Shown: piece by piece, positions 27,507 through 36,938 of the stretch
Numbering within the stretch: the first letter of the stretch is position 1
Layout of the letters: each line of letters starts with the position of its first letter
From: SSF14 sp037045585
GTDB taxonomy: Bacteria > Actinomycetota > Acidimicrobiia > Acidimicrobiales > Microtrichaceae
Assembly: GCA_037045585.1 (NCBI GenBank)
Contig: JBAOIR010000021.1
Coordinates: 62,001 to 126,000 of the forward strand
Direction of reading: 5' to 3'
DNA length: 64,000 nt
Made by a program: the position numbers and the translations under genes
The notes under the pieces: model-generated
Told to the model about the DNA's origin: nothing
Databases searched by the model: none
The model's input: only the letters and a program-made list of their open reading frames with translations

Positions 27507-28268
27507 TCACCGATCGAGCATGATGACGGCGGAGTTGGCGGACAGTCCCGTCGCATCCGCAATGACATCTTCCGGTTGCGGGGTGGTCTCCTGGCCACTG
27601 GCCAGGAGACGGTAGGACACCGACGTGCCCGATGCAGCTGCCCGTCGATCGATCTCCTCGCGGCTCTCGGCCAGCGTGGTGCCATCGAGGTTCGTCCCGG
27701 CGAGCGACTCACCGTAGGCCCACGCGTCGGTCATGGCGTCGTACGGACGCTGACCCGCGGCGACGCCGAGGAAGAGGACGACCTCATCTCCCTTGGTGAA
27801 TTGGGCCTTGTTGGTCGTTGTGCCGTCGCCGCCGATCAGCTTGCCGGAGTTGCCCGAGATGGAGACGAAGTGGTCGACGCGCGACGGGCCGGTGGCCATG
27901 GGCCGAACGTCGACGTCGACGCCCGCGGCGGTGAGCTCTCGTTCGAGCTCCTCCACGGACACGCTGTTCTCGATCGAGACCGTCACGCCGTCGGCGTCCT
28001 GCTCCACGGTGACGTCTGCGGCGACTCGGGCGTCGTCGTTGGTGCTCGTGACGAACAGGGCCACGCCGACCATCACAACGACCGCGGCGGCAGCGGCCAG
28101 GACCTGTCGCCGCGTGTGGGCGCCGGTTCGGCGACGCTGGGAGGGAAGCGGCGTGACGGTCGACTGTTGGCGGGCGATCGCCTCGACGAGTTGGTCGTGG
28201 AGGTCCATCAAGGGTCCGTCGGCCACCCGTTCGTCGGTTCGTTCGCTCAGTCGCTGGTCGTCAGTCAT
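27507..28268 (-). CDS. Probable anti-sigma-factor-like membrane protein
   Basis: A 253-residue protein starting at ATG 28268, eight bases inside the sigma gene's end. Residues 1-50 are cytoplasmic (LMDLHDQLVEAIARQQ), one helix follows (about 54-75), and the rest is extracytoplasmic. Genetic coupling to an ECF sigma factor is the main ground for an anti-sigma role. No zinc anti-sigma HxxxCxxC motif is present, so the type is unusual. Confidence 0.55.
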   Translation of the reverse strand: MTDDQRLSERTDERVADGPLMDLHDQLVEAIARQQSTVTPLPSQRRRTGAHTRRQVLAAAAAVVVMVGVALFVTSTNDDARVAADVTVEQDADGVTVSIENSVSVEELERELTAAGVDVDVRPMATGPSRVDHFVSISGNSGKLIGGDGTTTNKAQFTKGDEVVLFLGVAAGQRPYDAMTDAWAYGESLAGTNLDGTTLAESREEIDRRAAASGTSVSYRLLASGQETTPQPEDVIADATGLSANSAVIMLDR

Positions 28269-28908
28269 GGCGTTCGAAGGGATTGTCGCCGAGGAGATCC
28301 CCGAGCTGGCGGAGGCCACGGGAGACACGCTTGCGCGCCGTCGCCGGGAGGACGCCGAGGTGCGTCGCGATCTCGTCGTAGTTGCGGCCGTCGATGCAGC
28401 GCAATCGCACCGCGTCGCGGAGGGTCGGAGGCAATTCGAGAATGGCCGGGTCGACTCGCCGGCGCACGGCCGAGAGGTCGAGCGAGTCGTCGAGGGCGTC
28501 CAGTTCGTCTGGTGAGAGGGGCGCAATCGTCAACTCCATCCGTCGTCGGCCGCGTGTCTCGACGGCGCCGCGGCGGGCATAGTGCCGGTGCATGTTCTTC
28601 GCGATGCCGAAGAGCCAAGCGCCGGGCTCGCCTCGCTCGGAATCGAAGCCGGCGATGGACTGGAATGCCGTTGCGAAGGTCTCCGACACGAGGTCGTAGG
28701 CGTCCTGCGTACTGGCGCCTCGTGCGCGGAAGTACGCGAACAACCGCGTGCCGTGTCGGACGTAGAACTCACCGAACGCCGCCGCATCGCCGGCGATCGT
28801 CGCGGCCAACAGGGTGTGGTCCGGACGCGCGTCGACGGGAGAACGTCCTCGGGCCGGGGCGCGAGGCGGCTCCGTCGTGGAGCGGGTGTTTGGTTCGAGG
28901 TCGGTCAT
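28261..28908 (-). CDS. ECF-type RNA polymerase sigma factor
   Basis: A 215-residue sigma-70-family factor. Region 2 has AFGEFYVRHGTRLFAYF, YDLVSETFATAFQ and PGAWLFGIAKN; region 4 has ELPPTLRDAVRLRC and NYDEIATHLGVLPATARKRV, an HTH typical of ECF factors. ATG 28908 gives a Thr/Arg-rich N-terminal 40 residues. It is followed by the membrane protein that may inhibit it. Its targets may include the secreted protein immediately upstream, transcribed in the same direction. Confidence 0.88.
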   Translation of the reverse strand: MTDLEPNTRSTTEPPRAPARGRSPVDARPDHTLLAATIAGDAAAFGEFYVRHGTRLFAYFRARGASTQDAYDLVSETFATAFQSIAGFDSERGEPGAWLFGIAKNMHRHYARRGAVETRGRRRMELTIAPLSPDELDALDDSLDLSAVRRRVDPAILELPPTLRDAVRLRCIDGRNYDEIATHLGVLPATARKRVSRGLRQLGDLLGDNPFERHD

Positions 28909-29018
28909 GCCCGCAACTACTGCCTGTCGCGCACGGTACCAGCACCGAACCGGGTTCACCCAGGGGCGAATGCGGCGGCGTCATTTGGTGTCAGCTCATC
29001 TTGGGGTAACTCGTCCGA

Positions 29019-29558
29019 TCACGTCAGGTACTGAATCGACGAGACGGTGTTGTTGACGGGCGATGAGAGGTTCCCGCTCGACAGCGTGTCCTGGTATTGA
29101 CCGCTCAGGTTCACGCCGGTCCAGTGCCGAACCCGCGGGCAGAACGAGCTGTACGTCGACGACACCCGGTTGTCCCAGGAGGCACTCATGTTGACGTATC
29201 CGCCGACGCAGTCGATGCCGAGAACCGAGAAGCTCGAACCGGTGTAGCTGGCGCCGTCGTAGTGGGTGGCCAACGTCGACTGGATCGAGAAGGCGGCAGC
29301 TTGGGCCTGCGCCGGGGTGGCCGCCGACTCGCCGAGACCGAGGGATTCCATCGCGGAACCGAAATCGGAGTAGCACTCCTCATCACTGAGGACGAACTCG
29401 CCGCTCTCGAGTTGGTCGATGACGCTGACCACACAATGGGTGATTTCGGTCTTCGAATCGGACGGCGACGTTGCGCCGGCGGTCGGACTCATGGAGGTGA
29501 GGACGGCGACCACTGCGATGCAGGGGACGAGCCGTCGGATCAAGGAGGGAATATGCAT
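29019..29558 (-). CDS. Secreted small protein, possibly inhibitor-I36/crystallin-like
   Basis: A 179-residue protein with a classical signal peptide (MHIPSLIRRLVPCIAVVAV, cleavage after an Ala-rich segment near residue 30). The mature part has four Cys and a C-terminal beta pattern, VNMSASWDNRVSSTYS and NLSGQYQDTLSSG, reminiscent of the peptidase-inhibitor I36/beta-gamma-crystallin style. The similarity is weak. It lies upstream of an ECF sigma factor. Confidence 0.55.
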   Translation of the reverse strand: MHIPSLIRRLVPCIAVVAVLTSMSPTAGATSPSDSKTEITHCVVSVIDQLESGEFVLSDEECYSDFGSAMESLGLGESAATPAQAQAAAFSIQSTLATHYDGASYTGSSFSVLGIDCVGGYVNMSASWDNRVSSTYSSFCPRVRHWTGVNLSGQYQDTLSSGNLSSPVNNTVSSIQYLT

Positions 29559-29685
29559 GTGAGGGCTCCTGATTGCTGGACGGATTTCGAGAATCCGGTT
29601 CTCAGCTCTTGCCGTGTCCGCGCCGGGTGTGACCTCGAATGGGTGACAAATTCGACGAGATCGCGACAGATCTACGCTGCGGGAC

Positions 29686-30150
29686 ATGCCGAGAACGAGC
29701 GCCGGGCTCCTCCTCCATCGCGACCGGGATGGCGTGGAGGTGCTGCTCGTCCATCCGGGTGGACCCTTCTGGGCGCGGAAGGATGCCGGTGCCTGGTCGA
29801 TCCCGAAGGGCGAGTACGAACCGGGCGAGGACCCCGAGTCGGTCGCTCGTCGTGAGTTCCGGGAGGAGCTCGGCGCCGACGTGCCCGCCGGCGAGCTGAT
29901 GCCGTTGGGCGAGATCCGTCAGGCGGGAGGCAAGCGTGTGGTCGCGTGGGCGCTGCACGGGGACCTCGACGTATCGATGATCGTGAGCAACACGTTCGAG
30001 ATGGAGTGGCCGCCGAGGTCGGGGCGGATGGCGACATTTCCCGAGGTCGACCGGGCCGAGTGGTTCTCGATCGAGGCGGCCCGTGAGCGGATCCTGGCCG
30101 GCCAGGTGGCGCTGCTCGATCGCCTCGGCGATGAGCTGTCGGCTCGGTGA
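29686..30150 (+). CDS. NUDIX hydrolase
   Basis: A 154-residue NUDIX protein. The Nudix box is complete: GEYEPGEDPESVARREFREE followed by Leu-Gly. The N-terminus (PRTSAGLLLHRDRDGVEVLL) and WSIPKG fit small nucleotide pyrophosphatases or NTP-pyrophosphohydrolase DR1025-like proteins. Convergent with phoD (4 bp gap). Confidence 0.88.
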   Translation: MPRTSAGLLLHRDRDGVEVLLVHPGGPFWARKDAGAWSIPKGEYEPGEDPESVARREFREELGADVPAGELMPLGEIRQAGGKRVVAWALHGDLDVSMIVSNTFEMEWPPRSGRMATFPEVDRAEWFSIEAARERILAGQVALLDRLGDELSAR

Positions 30151-30154
30151 GCGG

Positions 30155-31609
30155 TCAGGCCGGTGCGGCAGCGATGCTCAGGTGACGTGCGCCCGCGTAG
30201 GAGTTGAACCCTGCGAGCCAGCGTTCCGCGGGCAGGTTGGGGACTCGCTTCAGCGCGTCGTCGAACCCGTAGAAGTCGGTTTGCATCAGGCTCGGCGTGA
30301 GGGTCATCACGGCGTAGCCGCGGTTGACGCCGTTGGTGTAGCGGACCTGTGATCCGATGGTCGGGTCGGTGTTGCCCGACGATGTGATCGACCCGACGGT
30401 GAACTCGACCGCGGTCGACCCGGCGCCGGTGGTTGCGTTGTACGTCGACGGGGTGCGCGCGATGTCGAGGGCCCGGAACTTGTGGAAGTCGCCACTGGCG
30501 ACGACGAGGTTGCCGGCGGGTGCCGAGAGGAACCGGTCGAGCACGCGGTTGCGGTCGCGGTTGCCGTACCCTTCGCCGGTCATGCTGGGGGCGATCGAGC
30601 CGAACGGTGACTGCGTGCCGAGCACCAGCCAGGTGGCGGTGTTGGTGGAGATCGTGCTGTCGAGCCAGTCGAACTGAGCCCTGCCGAGGTAGAGGTCACC
30701 GTCGTCGGGCTGCGGCGCGATGAACCGACGTTGGCGATCAGCGAGGACCAGCGTCGCGAGATTGCCGTAGCGGACGGTCCGATAGGCGAGGTCGTTCTCG
30801 ACCCGGGTCGGCATCCACTCGGCGTGGGCCTGGAGCGCGGCCGCGACCCGCGTTGCCCAGAGTCCCTCGGTGGCCGGCTGGTGATTGGAGGCGCCACCGA
30901 CGAAGGGGTCGTTGGCGAACTCGTGGTCGTCCCAGATGCAGATGACGGGGTGCTGGCGGTGCATCTCGGCCAGGTCGGCGTCACGGCGATGCCAGGCGTA
31001 CCGGCGCCGGTAGTCCGCGAGCGTGACCGCCTCGGTTGTGGGGTCGACGGTTCGGGTCCCGGACCCGAGCTCGTAGATGTAGTCGCCGAGATGCACGACG
31101 GCATCGAGATCGGTGCGGTTCGCGAGGTGTCGATAGCCGTGGAAGTAGCCCTCGGCGTAGTTCGAGCACGACGCGAAGCCGAGACGAAGGCGCGCCACCG
31201 AACCCGACGGTGCGGTGCGGGTTCGACCGACGGGGGAGCGGCCGGCGGTCGAGGTGAAGCGGTACCAGTAGGTCGTGCCGGGCGCGAGGCCTCCGGGGCT
31301 GACCTTCACCGTCCAGTCACGGGCTGCGTCGGCGGTGGTAGTGCCCGAGGCGGCGTTCTGGGCGAAGTTCGGATCGGTGGAGATCTCCCAGGTGACCGGG
31401 ATCGGGGTGGTCGAGCCTGCGACCGGCTCGTGGCGGGTCCAGAGCACCACCGATGTGGAATCCGGATCGCCGGAGGCGACACCGTGGAGGTACGACGCGG
31501 TCGACGAGCCGATGCCGTTCTCGGGGACGCAGCCCACGAGTCCGGGCAGCGCGAACCCACCTCCGGCCAGTGCTGTTCCCTGCAAGAACGCTCGACGTGT
31601 GACACTCAT
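30155..31609 (-). CDS. phoD: PhoD-family alkaline phosphatase, Tat-exported
   Basis: A 484-residue secreted phosphodiesterase/phosphatase. ATG 31609 begins MSVTRRAFLQG, a twin-arginine leader that ends near a Cys (GLVGC), so it may be a lipoprotein. The PhoD core shows LGFASCSNYAEGYFHGY, VVHLGDYIYE, ICIWDDHEFAND and VASGDFHKF, which supply the Fe/Ca ligands and catalytic residues. It releases phosphate from organic phosphates outside the membrane. A longer upstream frame exists but lacks a leader. Confidence 0.9.
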   Translation of the reverse strand: MSVTRRAFLQGTALAGGGFALPGLVGCVPENGIGSSTASYLHGVASGDPDSTSVVLWTRHEPVAGSTTPIPVTWEISTDPNFAQNAASGTTTADAARDWTVKVSPGGLAPGTTYWYRFTSTAGRSPVGRTRTAPSGSVARLRLGFASCSNYAEGYFHGYRHLANRTDLDAVVHLGDYIYELGSGTRTVDPTTEAVTLADYRRRYAWHRRDADLAEMHRQHPVICIWDDHEFANDPFVGGASNHQPATEGLWATRVAAALQAHAEWMPTRVENDLAYRTVRYGNLATLVLADRQRRFIAPQPDDGDLYLGRAQFDWLDSTISTNTATWLVLGTQSPFGSIAPSMTGEGYGNRDRNRVLDRFLSAPAGNLVVASGDFHKFRALDIARTPSTYNATTGAGSTAVEFTVGSITSSGNTDPTIGSQVRYTNGVNRGYAVMTLTPSLMQTDFYGFDDALKRVPNLPAERWLAGFNSYAGARHLSIAAAPA

Positions 31610-31724
31610 CCCGGGCTCCCCAGCTCGCTGTCGCTCAGGGTACCGAGGGTCCTCCGCCCTGGCGATTCCGCGCCAGCGCCGGTCTCCGGCCCGGCCGGTG
31701 CGGGGCGCGTGGGAAGCTGGGCGG

Positions 31725-33013
31725 ATGCCACGGACGGGAGGATCGGACACTGCGGTCGCCTCGCCACCGTCCTCGTTCGCCCCGCTCCGGCACCGTCAGT
31801 ACCGGCTTGTCTGGACCGGGTCGTTGGTGTCGAACGTCGGTACCTGGATGCAGGCGGCGGCCCTCGGGTACTACACCGCACACCTCACGAAGAGCGCCGG
31901 GTGGTCCGCGGTCGTCGCCGCCGGAGAGTTCGCTCCGACGGCGCTGCTCGGCCCGTTCGGCGGTGCGATCGCAGACCGTTTCGCCCGACGCACGGTGTTC
32001 CTCACCTCGACGTTGGTGCAGGCGGTCCTCGCGGTCGCGCTCACGTGGGGCATGGTCGTCGGCCAACCCGGTGCGCCCGTGTTGGCCCTGTTCGCGTTGG
32101 CGAACGGGTGTGTGTTCGCACTCGGGTTCCCCGCCTACGCGGCGATCCTGCCCGAGCTGGTGCCGAAGGAGGAGATCGGAGCGGCGGTCGGGTTGAGCTC
32201 GGCCGCGTGGAACCTGGGTCGGATCGCCGGCCCGCTCGCAGGCACGCTGCTCTATCAACAGGCCGGAATCGCGTGGGTGCTGGGCGTCAACGCAGTGAGC
32301 TTCCTCGCGGTCGTCGCCGTCCTGCTCACGCTGCGGGTGCCGGAGCAGGCGCGTTCGACGGGGCCGATGCTGGCGGCGATCCGTGAGGGGTTCGCGTTCG
32401 TGCGGTCGCAGCCGGGTCTGCGGGTCACCGCCCAGGCGCTGTGCCTCAACGCCCTCTTCGTCGCCCCGTTCATCGGGCTGATCCCGGCGATGGTCGAAAA
32501 GGAGCTCGGGGGCGGCAAGCGGGCGGTGGGGTGGTTGATCACGGGCCAGGGCATCGGGGCGGTGATCACGGGCTTCGTGTTCGGGCGCCTGTCGGAGACG
32601 TTCGGCGTCCGGCGGGTCATGGTGGCGTCACTCGTCGGGGGTCCGGTAGCGCTCGTGGCCTACGGGCTCAGCCCGTCATGGCCGTGGGCGTTGTCGCGAT
32701 CATCGGGTGCGGAGCGTGCTACTTCGCAGCACTGTCGAGCTTCTCGACGGTCGCCAACCTGTTGGCACCATCGGATTTGCGGGGCCGGGTGCTGTCGCTC
32801 AACCAGGTGATCCTGGGCACGGTGTACGCCATCTCGCTCAACATCGAGGGTCAGCTGGGCGATCGGATCGGGCTTCGGGAGGTGACGGTGGGCGGTGCGC
32901 TCGCCAGCTTGGTGGTGCTGTTGGTGGTTCGCCTCGCCCGACCCGGCTCGACGGCGGTGCTCGATCCGGCAGACGAAGCCATCGTGGCGAGCCCGGACAC
33001 GTCGCCGGCGTGA
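31725..33013 (+). CDS. MFS transporter (EntS/MFS_3 type), one frameshift
   Basis: A 12-helix major facilitator of about 430 residues. FAPLRHRQYRLVWTGSLVSN and the ALLGPFGGAIADRFARR loop fit the MFS_3 group, which includes enterobactin and drug exporters. The frame breaks near 32,676 in AGCCCGTCATGG (after VAYGLSP); one missing base restores VMAVGVVAIIGCGACYFA through DPADEAIVASPD to the stop at 33013. A sequencing deletion is most likely. Confidence 0.82.
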
Positions 33014-33071
33014 CCGGGGTTCCTGCGAGACCCGTGGCCCCTCCTGCGGGCCGCGTGGCACGCTCTTGGGC

Positions 33072-33515
33072 GTGACGAGCGGTCCGGGGTCGGAGCAGTA
33101 CCTACGCGACCTGTTGTTGCTGCGACGCGTTCGCGATCGCATCGACCGCGACTTCGCCGAGCCACTCGACGTCGACGCCCTCGCTCGGGGTGTGAACATG
33201 TCGGCCGGCCACCTCAGCCGCCAGTTCAAGCAGGCCTACGGCGAGCCCCCGTACAGCTACCTCATGACCCGCCGCATCGAACGAGCGATGACGCTCTTGC
33301 GGCGCGGCGACCTGAACGTCACCGACGTCTGCTTCGCCGTCGGGTTCTCGTCGCTCGGGACCTTCAGCACCCGGTTCACGGAACTGGTCGGGGTGTCGCC
33401 CAGCATCTATCGCAGCGAGGCGGCGCACGCCACGGCCGGCCTGCCGTCGTGCGTGGCGAAGCGGGTCACCAAACCGGTCAGGAATCGAGAAGCGCCCATG
33501 TCGGCCCGTCCGTAG
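33072..33515 (+). CDS. AraC-family transcriptional regulator (HTH only)
   Basis: A 147-residue protein consisting almost only of the AraC/XylS double HTH: AEPLDVDALARGVNMSAGHL (first helix-turn-helix) and DVCFAVGFSSLGTFSTRF (second). The start is GTG 33072. It is 10 bp before a VOC gene and 10 bp further is a split-barrel flavoprotein, so it probably regulates that unit. Such stand-alone AraC/VOC pairs are common in actinobacteria. Confidence 0.85.
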   Translation: MTSGPGSEQYLRDLLLLRRVRDRIDRDFAEPLDVDALARGVNMSAGHLSRQFKQAYGEPPYSYLMTRRIERAMTLLRRGDLNVTDVCFAVGFSSLGTFSTRFTELVGVSPSIYRSEAAHATAGLPSCVAKRVTKPVRNREAPMSARP

Positions 33516-33525
33516 CGTTGCCCCC

Positions 33526-33936
33526 ATGGACATCACCATTCACACGAGCTTCCTGCCGCACACCGATCCCGAGGCGTCCCTGACCTTCTACCGCGACACC
33601 CTCGGGTTCGAGGTGCGCAACGACGTCGGATACGAGGGCATGCGTTGGATCACGGTCGGCCCGGTCGGCCAGCCCGACACCAACATCGTGCTGTCGCCGC
33701 CCGCGGCCGACCCGGGCATCACCGATGATGAGCGTCGCACGATCAACGAGATGATGGCGAAGGGCACCTACGGGATGCTGCTGCTCGCGACCGACGACCT
33801 CGACGGCGCGTTCGCCAAGGTGAAGGCGGCGGGCAACGTCGAGATCGTCGAGGAGCCGACCGACCAGCCGTACGGCGTGCGCGACTGCTCGGTGCGTGAC
33901 CCCTCCGGCAACATGATCAAGATCCAGCAGCGCTGA
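33526..33936 (+). CDS. VOC (glyoxalase/bleomycin-resistance) family protein
   Basis: A 136-residue vicinal-oxygen-chelate protein. DPEASLTFYRDTLGFEVRND is the N-terminal module; DCSVRDPSGNMIKIQQ is the C-terminal motif with a probable metal residue. It lies between an AraC regulator and a split-barrel protein. The substrate is unknown. Confidence 0.85.
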   Translation: MDITIHTSFLPHTDPEASLTFYRDTLGFEVRNDVGYEGMRWITVGPVGQPDTNIVLSPPAADPGITDDERRTINEMMAKGTYGMLLLATDDLDGAFAKVKAAGNVEIVEEPTDQPYGVRDCSVRDPSGNMIKIQQR

Positions 33937-33946
33937 GGCGGGCGCT

Positions 33947-34399
33947 GTGTCCGCTGCCCCCCGAACCCGCGAACAGCGTCGCCGCGATACCGAGGAACGC
34001 CTCGCGGCCGACGTCGACGTGTGGGTCGCCACCGCGTTCGAGGACGGAACGCCGTACCTCGTGCCGCTGTCGTTCGAATGGGACGGCGAGACGTTGCTGT
34101 TGGCCACCGCCGCCACCGGCCCGACCGGGTCGAACCTTGCGGCGAGTGGGCAGATCCGACTCGGGTTGGGCTCGACCCGTGACGTGACGATCATCGAGGG
34201 CGACGTCGAGACGCTTGGGATCGACGCACTCGCTGCGGACCGTGCCGACCGGTTCGCTGCGAGGACGGGCTTCGAACCGCGGCGGCCGGACTCGCCCCAC
34301 CGCTGGTTCCGCGTGACGCCCCGCCGGATCCAGGCGTGGCGCGAGGAGAACGAGCTGGCCGACCGCGACCTCATGCGTGACGGCTGCTGGCTGGCCTGA
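33947..34399 (+). CDS. Pyridoxamine-5'-phosphate-oxidase-fold (PPOX) protein
   Basis: A 150-residue split-barrel flavin/F420-type protein started at GTG 33947. LAADVDVWVATAFEDGTPYL and PLSFEWDGETLLLATAATG match the flavin-binding barrel; GSTRDVTIIEGDVETL follows. It is the third gene of the AraC-VOC-PPOX cluster (10 bp gap). F420 use is plausible for an actinobacterium but not shown. Confidence 0.75.
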   Translation: MSAAPRTREQRRRDTEERLAADVDVWVATAFEDGTPYLVPLSFEWDGETLLLATAATGPTGSNLAASGQIRLGLGSTRDVTIIEGDVETLGIDALAADRADRFAARTGFEPRRPDSPHRWFRVTPRRIQAWREENELADRDLMRDGCWLA

Positions 34400-34482
34400 C
34401 CGCCCGCCCGGCGCCACAGCCGCTCCGCGAAACTGCTGGCCCGCGTTTCGCGGTCCGGCCGACAGATGGAGAGACGTACACC

Positions 34483-36870
34483 ATGGCGACGAAGTCCCAG
34501 CAGCCGGCCGGAACGCCGCACATCGCCGACAGCCACGACCTGATCCGCGTGCAGGGCGCGCGGGTCAACAACCTGAAGGACGTGAGCGTCGAGATTCCGA
34601 AGCGACGGCTGACGGTCTTCACCGGCGTGTCCGGTTCGGGCAAGAGCTCGCTCGTCTTCGGCACGATCGCGGCGGAATCGCAGCGCATGATCAACGAGAC
34701 CTACAGCTCGTTCGTGCAGGGCTTCATGCCGTCCATGGCGCGGCCCGACGTGGACGTGCTCGACGGGCTGACGACGGCGATCCTCGTCGACCAGGAACGC
34801 ATGGGTGCCAACATCCGGTCGACGGTCGGCACGGCGACCGACGCCAATGCGATGCTGCGGATCCTGTTCAGCCGGCTCGGTGATCCGCACATCGGGTCGC
34901 CGCAGGCGTACTCGTTCAACGTCCCGTCGGTGAGCGGAGGCGGGGCGATCACCTACGAGAAGGGTGGGAAGACGGTCCGCCAGAAGGAGAGCTTCTCCAT
35001 CACGGGCGGCATGTGTCCCCGGTGCGACGGCCGGGGGTCGGTGAGCGACTTCGATCTGACCGCGCTCTACGACGAGAACAAGTCGATCAACGAGGGCGCG
35101 ATCACCATTCCCGGCTACAGCATGGACGGCTGGTACGGCCGCATCTTCAACGGCTGTGGGTTCTTCGATTGCGACAAGCCGATCAAGAAGTTCACGAAGA
35201 AGGAACTCGACGACCTCCTCTACAAGGAGGCGACCAAGATCAAGGTCGAGGGCATCAACCTCACGTTCCTCGGCCTGATCCCGCAGATCCAGAAGTCGTT
35301 CCTCTCGAAAGACCGCGAGGCGATGCAGCCCCACATCGGGGCGTTCGTCGATCGTGCCGTCGTGTTCACGACGTGCCCGGAGTGCGAGGGCACTCGGCTG
35401 ACGGCCGGTGCGCGTTCGTCGAAGATCGCCGGCAAGAACATCGCGGACTGCTGTGCGATGCAGATCAGCGATCTCGCCGAATGGGTGCGCGGGCTCGACG
35501 AGCCGTCGGTGGGGCCGCTGCTCGAGAACCTCGGTCAGACGCTCGACTCCTTCGTCTCGATCGGTCTCGGCTACCTGAGCCTCGATCGACCGGCGGGCAC
35601 GTTGTCGGGTGGTGAGGCGCAGCGCACCAAGATGATCCGCCACCTGGGGTCGTCGCTCACCGACGTGACCTACGTGTTCGACGAGCCGACGATCGGGCTG
35701 CACCCTCACGACATCGCCCGCATGAACGAGCTGTTGCTCCAGCTCCGCGACAAGGGCAACACCGTGTTGGTCGTCGAGCACAAGCCCGAGGCGATCGCGA
35801 TTGCTGACCATGTCGTCGACCTCGGTCCTCGCGCAGGCAGCGCTGGCGGCGAGATCGTGTTCGAGGGCACGGTCGAGGGTCTCCGGGCGAGCGACACCCT
35901 GACGGGCAGGCATCTCGACGACCGGGCGTCGATCAAGGACACGGTTCGCACGTCCAGAGAGGCGCTGCAGATCCGCGGTGCGAACGCGAACAACCTGCAG
36001 GACGTCGACGTCGACATCCCGCTCGGCGTGCTCGTGGTCGTGACCGGTGTGGCCGGGTCGGGCAAGAGCTCGTTGATCCACGGTTCGGTGGGCGGACGTG
36101 AGGGTGTCGTGTCGATCGACCAGGGCGCGATCAAGGGGTCGCGTCGCAGCAACCCGGCGACCTATACCGGCCTGTTGGAGCCGATCCGCAAGGCGTTCGC
36201 CAAGGCCAACGGTGTGAAGCCGGCGCTGTTCAGCGCCAACTCCGAGGGTGCATGTCCCAACTGCAATGGCGCCGGTGTGATCTACACCGAGCTCGGGGTG
36301 ATGGCGACCGTCGAGAGTCCGTGCGAGGTGTGCGAGGGCAAGCGCTTCGACGCTTCCGTGCTCGACTACAAGTTCGGCGGCAAGGACATCAGCGAGGTGC
36401 TGTCGATGCCGATGAGCGAGGCGCTCGAGTTCTTCGGGCCCGGCGACTCATCGGTGCCCCCGGCGCACAAGCTGCTCGTGCACCTCAACGACGTCGGGTT
36501 GGGGTACATCAGCCTGGGCCAGCCGCTGACCACGCTGTCGGGTGGTGAGCGTCAGCGCCTCAAGCTCGCGATGCACATGGCGGAGCAGGGCGGGGTGTAC
36601 GTCCTCGACGAGCCGACCACCGGCCTCCATCTCGCCGATGTCGAGCAGCTGCTCGGGCTCCTCGATCGGCTGGTCGACTCCGGCAAGTCGGTGATCGTGA
36701 TCGAGCACCATCAGGCGGTCATGGCGCACGCGGACTGGATCATCGACCTCGGTCCGGGGGCCGGCCACGACGGCGGCAAGGTCGTGTTCGAGGGCACGCC
36801 CGCCGATCTCGTCGCGGCGAAGAAGAAGACCCTCACCGGCGAGCATCTCGCGCTGTACGTCAGCAGGTGA
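34483..36870 (+). CDS. Short UvrA-like ABC protein (UvrA2/DrrC type)
   Basis: A 795-residue double-ABC ATPase of the UvrA family. The first Walker A is GVSGSGKSS (48-56) and the second GVAGSGKSS; signatures LSGGEAQR and LSGGERQR, and Walker B boxes VFDEPTIGLHP and VLDEPTTGLHL. Zinc Cys pairs (CPRCDGRG, CPECEGTR, CPNCNGAG, CEVCEGKR) are present. UvrA itself is about 940 residues, so this form is shortened in the UvrB-binding/signature insert regions, like the drug-resistance DrrC or UvrA2 paralogues. A role in drug protection rather than repair is inferred. Confidence 0.85.
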   Translation: MATKSQQPAGTPHIADSHDLIRVQGARVNNLKDVSVEIPKRRLTVFTGVSGSGKSSLVFGTIAAESQRMINETYSSFVQGFMPSMARPDVDVLDGLTTAILVDQERMGANIRSTVGTATDANAMLRILFSRLGDPHIGSPQAYSFNVPSVSGGGAITYEKGGKTVRQKESFSITGGMCPRCDGRGSVSDFDLTALYDENKSINEGAITIPGYSMDGWYGRIFNGCGFFDCDKPIKKFTKKELDDLLYKEATKIKVEGINLTFLGLIPQIQKSFLSKDREAMQPHIGAFVDRAVVFTTCPECEGTRLTAGARSSKIAGKNIADCCAMQISDLAEWVRGLDEPSVGPLLENLGQTLDSFVSIGLGYLSLDRPAGTLSGGEAQRTKMIRHLGSSLTDVTYVFDEPTIGLHPHDIARMNELLLQLRDKGNTVLVVEHKPEAIAIADHVVDLGPRAGSAGGEIVFEGTVEGLRASDTLTGRHLDDRASIKDTVRTSREALQIRGANANNLQDVDVDIPLGVLVVVTGVAGSGKSSLIHGSVGGREGVVSIDQGAIKGSRRSNPATYTGLLEPIRKAFAKANGVKPALFSANSEGACPNCNGAGVIYTELGVMATVESPCEVCEGKRFDASVLDYKFGGKDISEVLSMPMSEALEFFGPGDSSVPPAHKLLVHLNDVGLGYISLGQPLTTLSGGERQRLKLAMHMAEQGGVYVLDEPTTGLHLADVEQLLGLLDRLVDSGKSVIVIEHHQAVMAHADWIIDLGPGAGHDGGKVVFEGTPADLVAAKKKTLTGEHLALYVSR

Positions 36871-36938
36871 GGGAGCCGGCCGAACGTGCGGTACGGTCGG
36901 CCGACGCCGGACGTTCGTTCGGTGTGGAGGGGGCTCCG

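Noticed and set aside
33478..36081. An 867-codon open frame on the minus strand opposite the UvrA-like gene
   Set aside because: The sense strand encodes a clear ABC protein with all motifs; the antisense product is Arg/Val/Asp-rich and has no family features.
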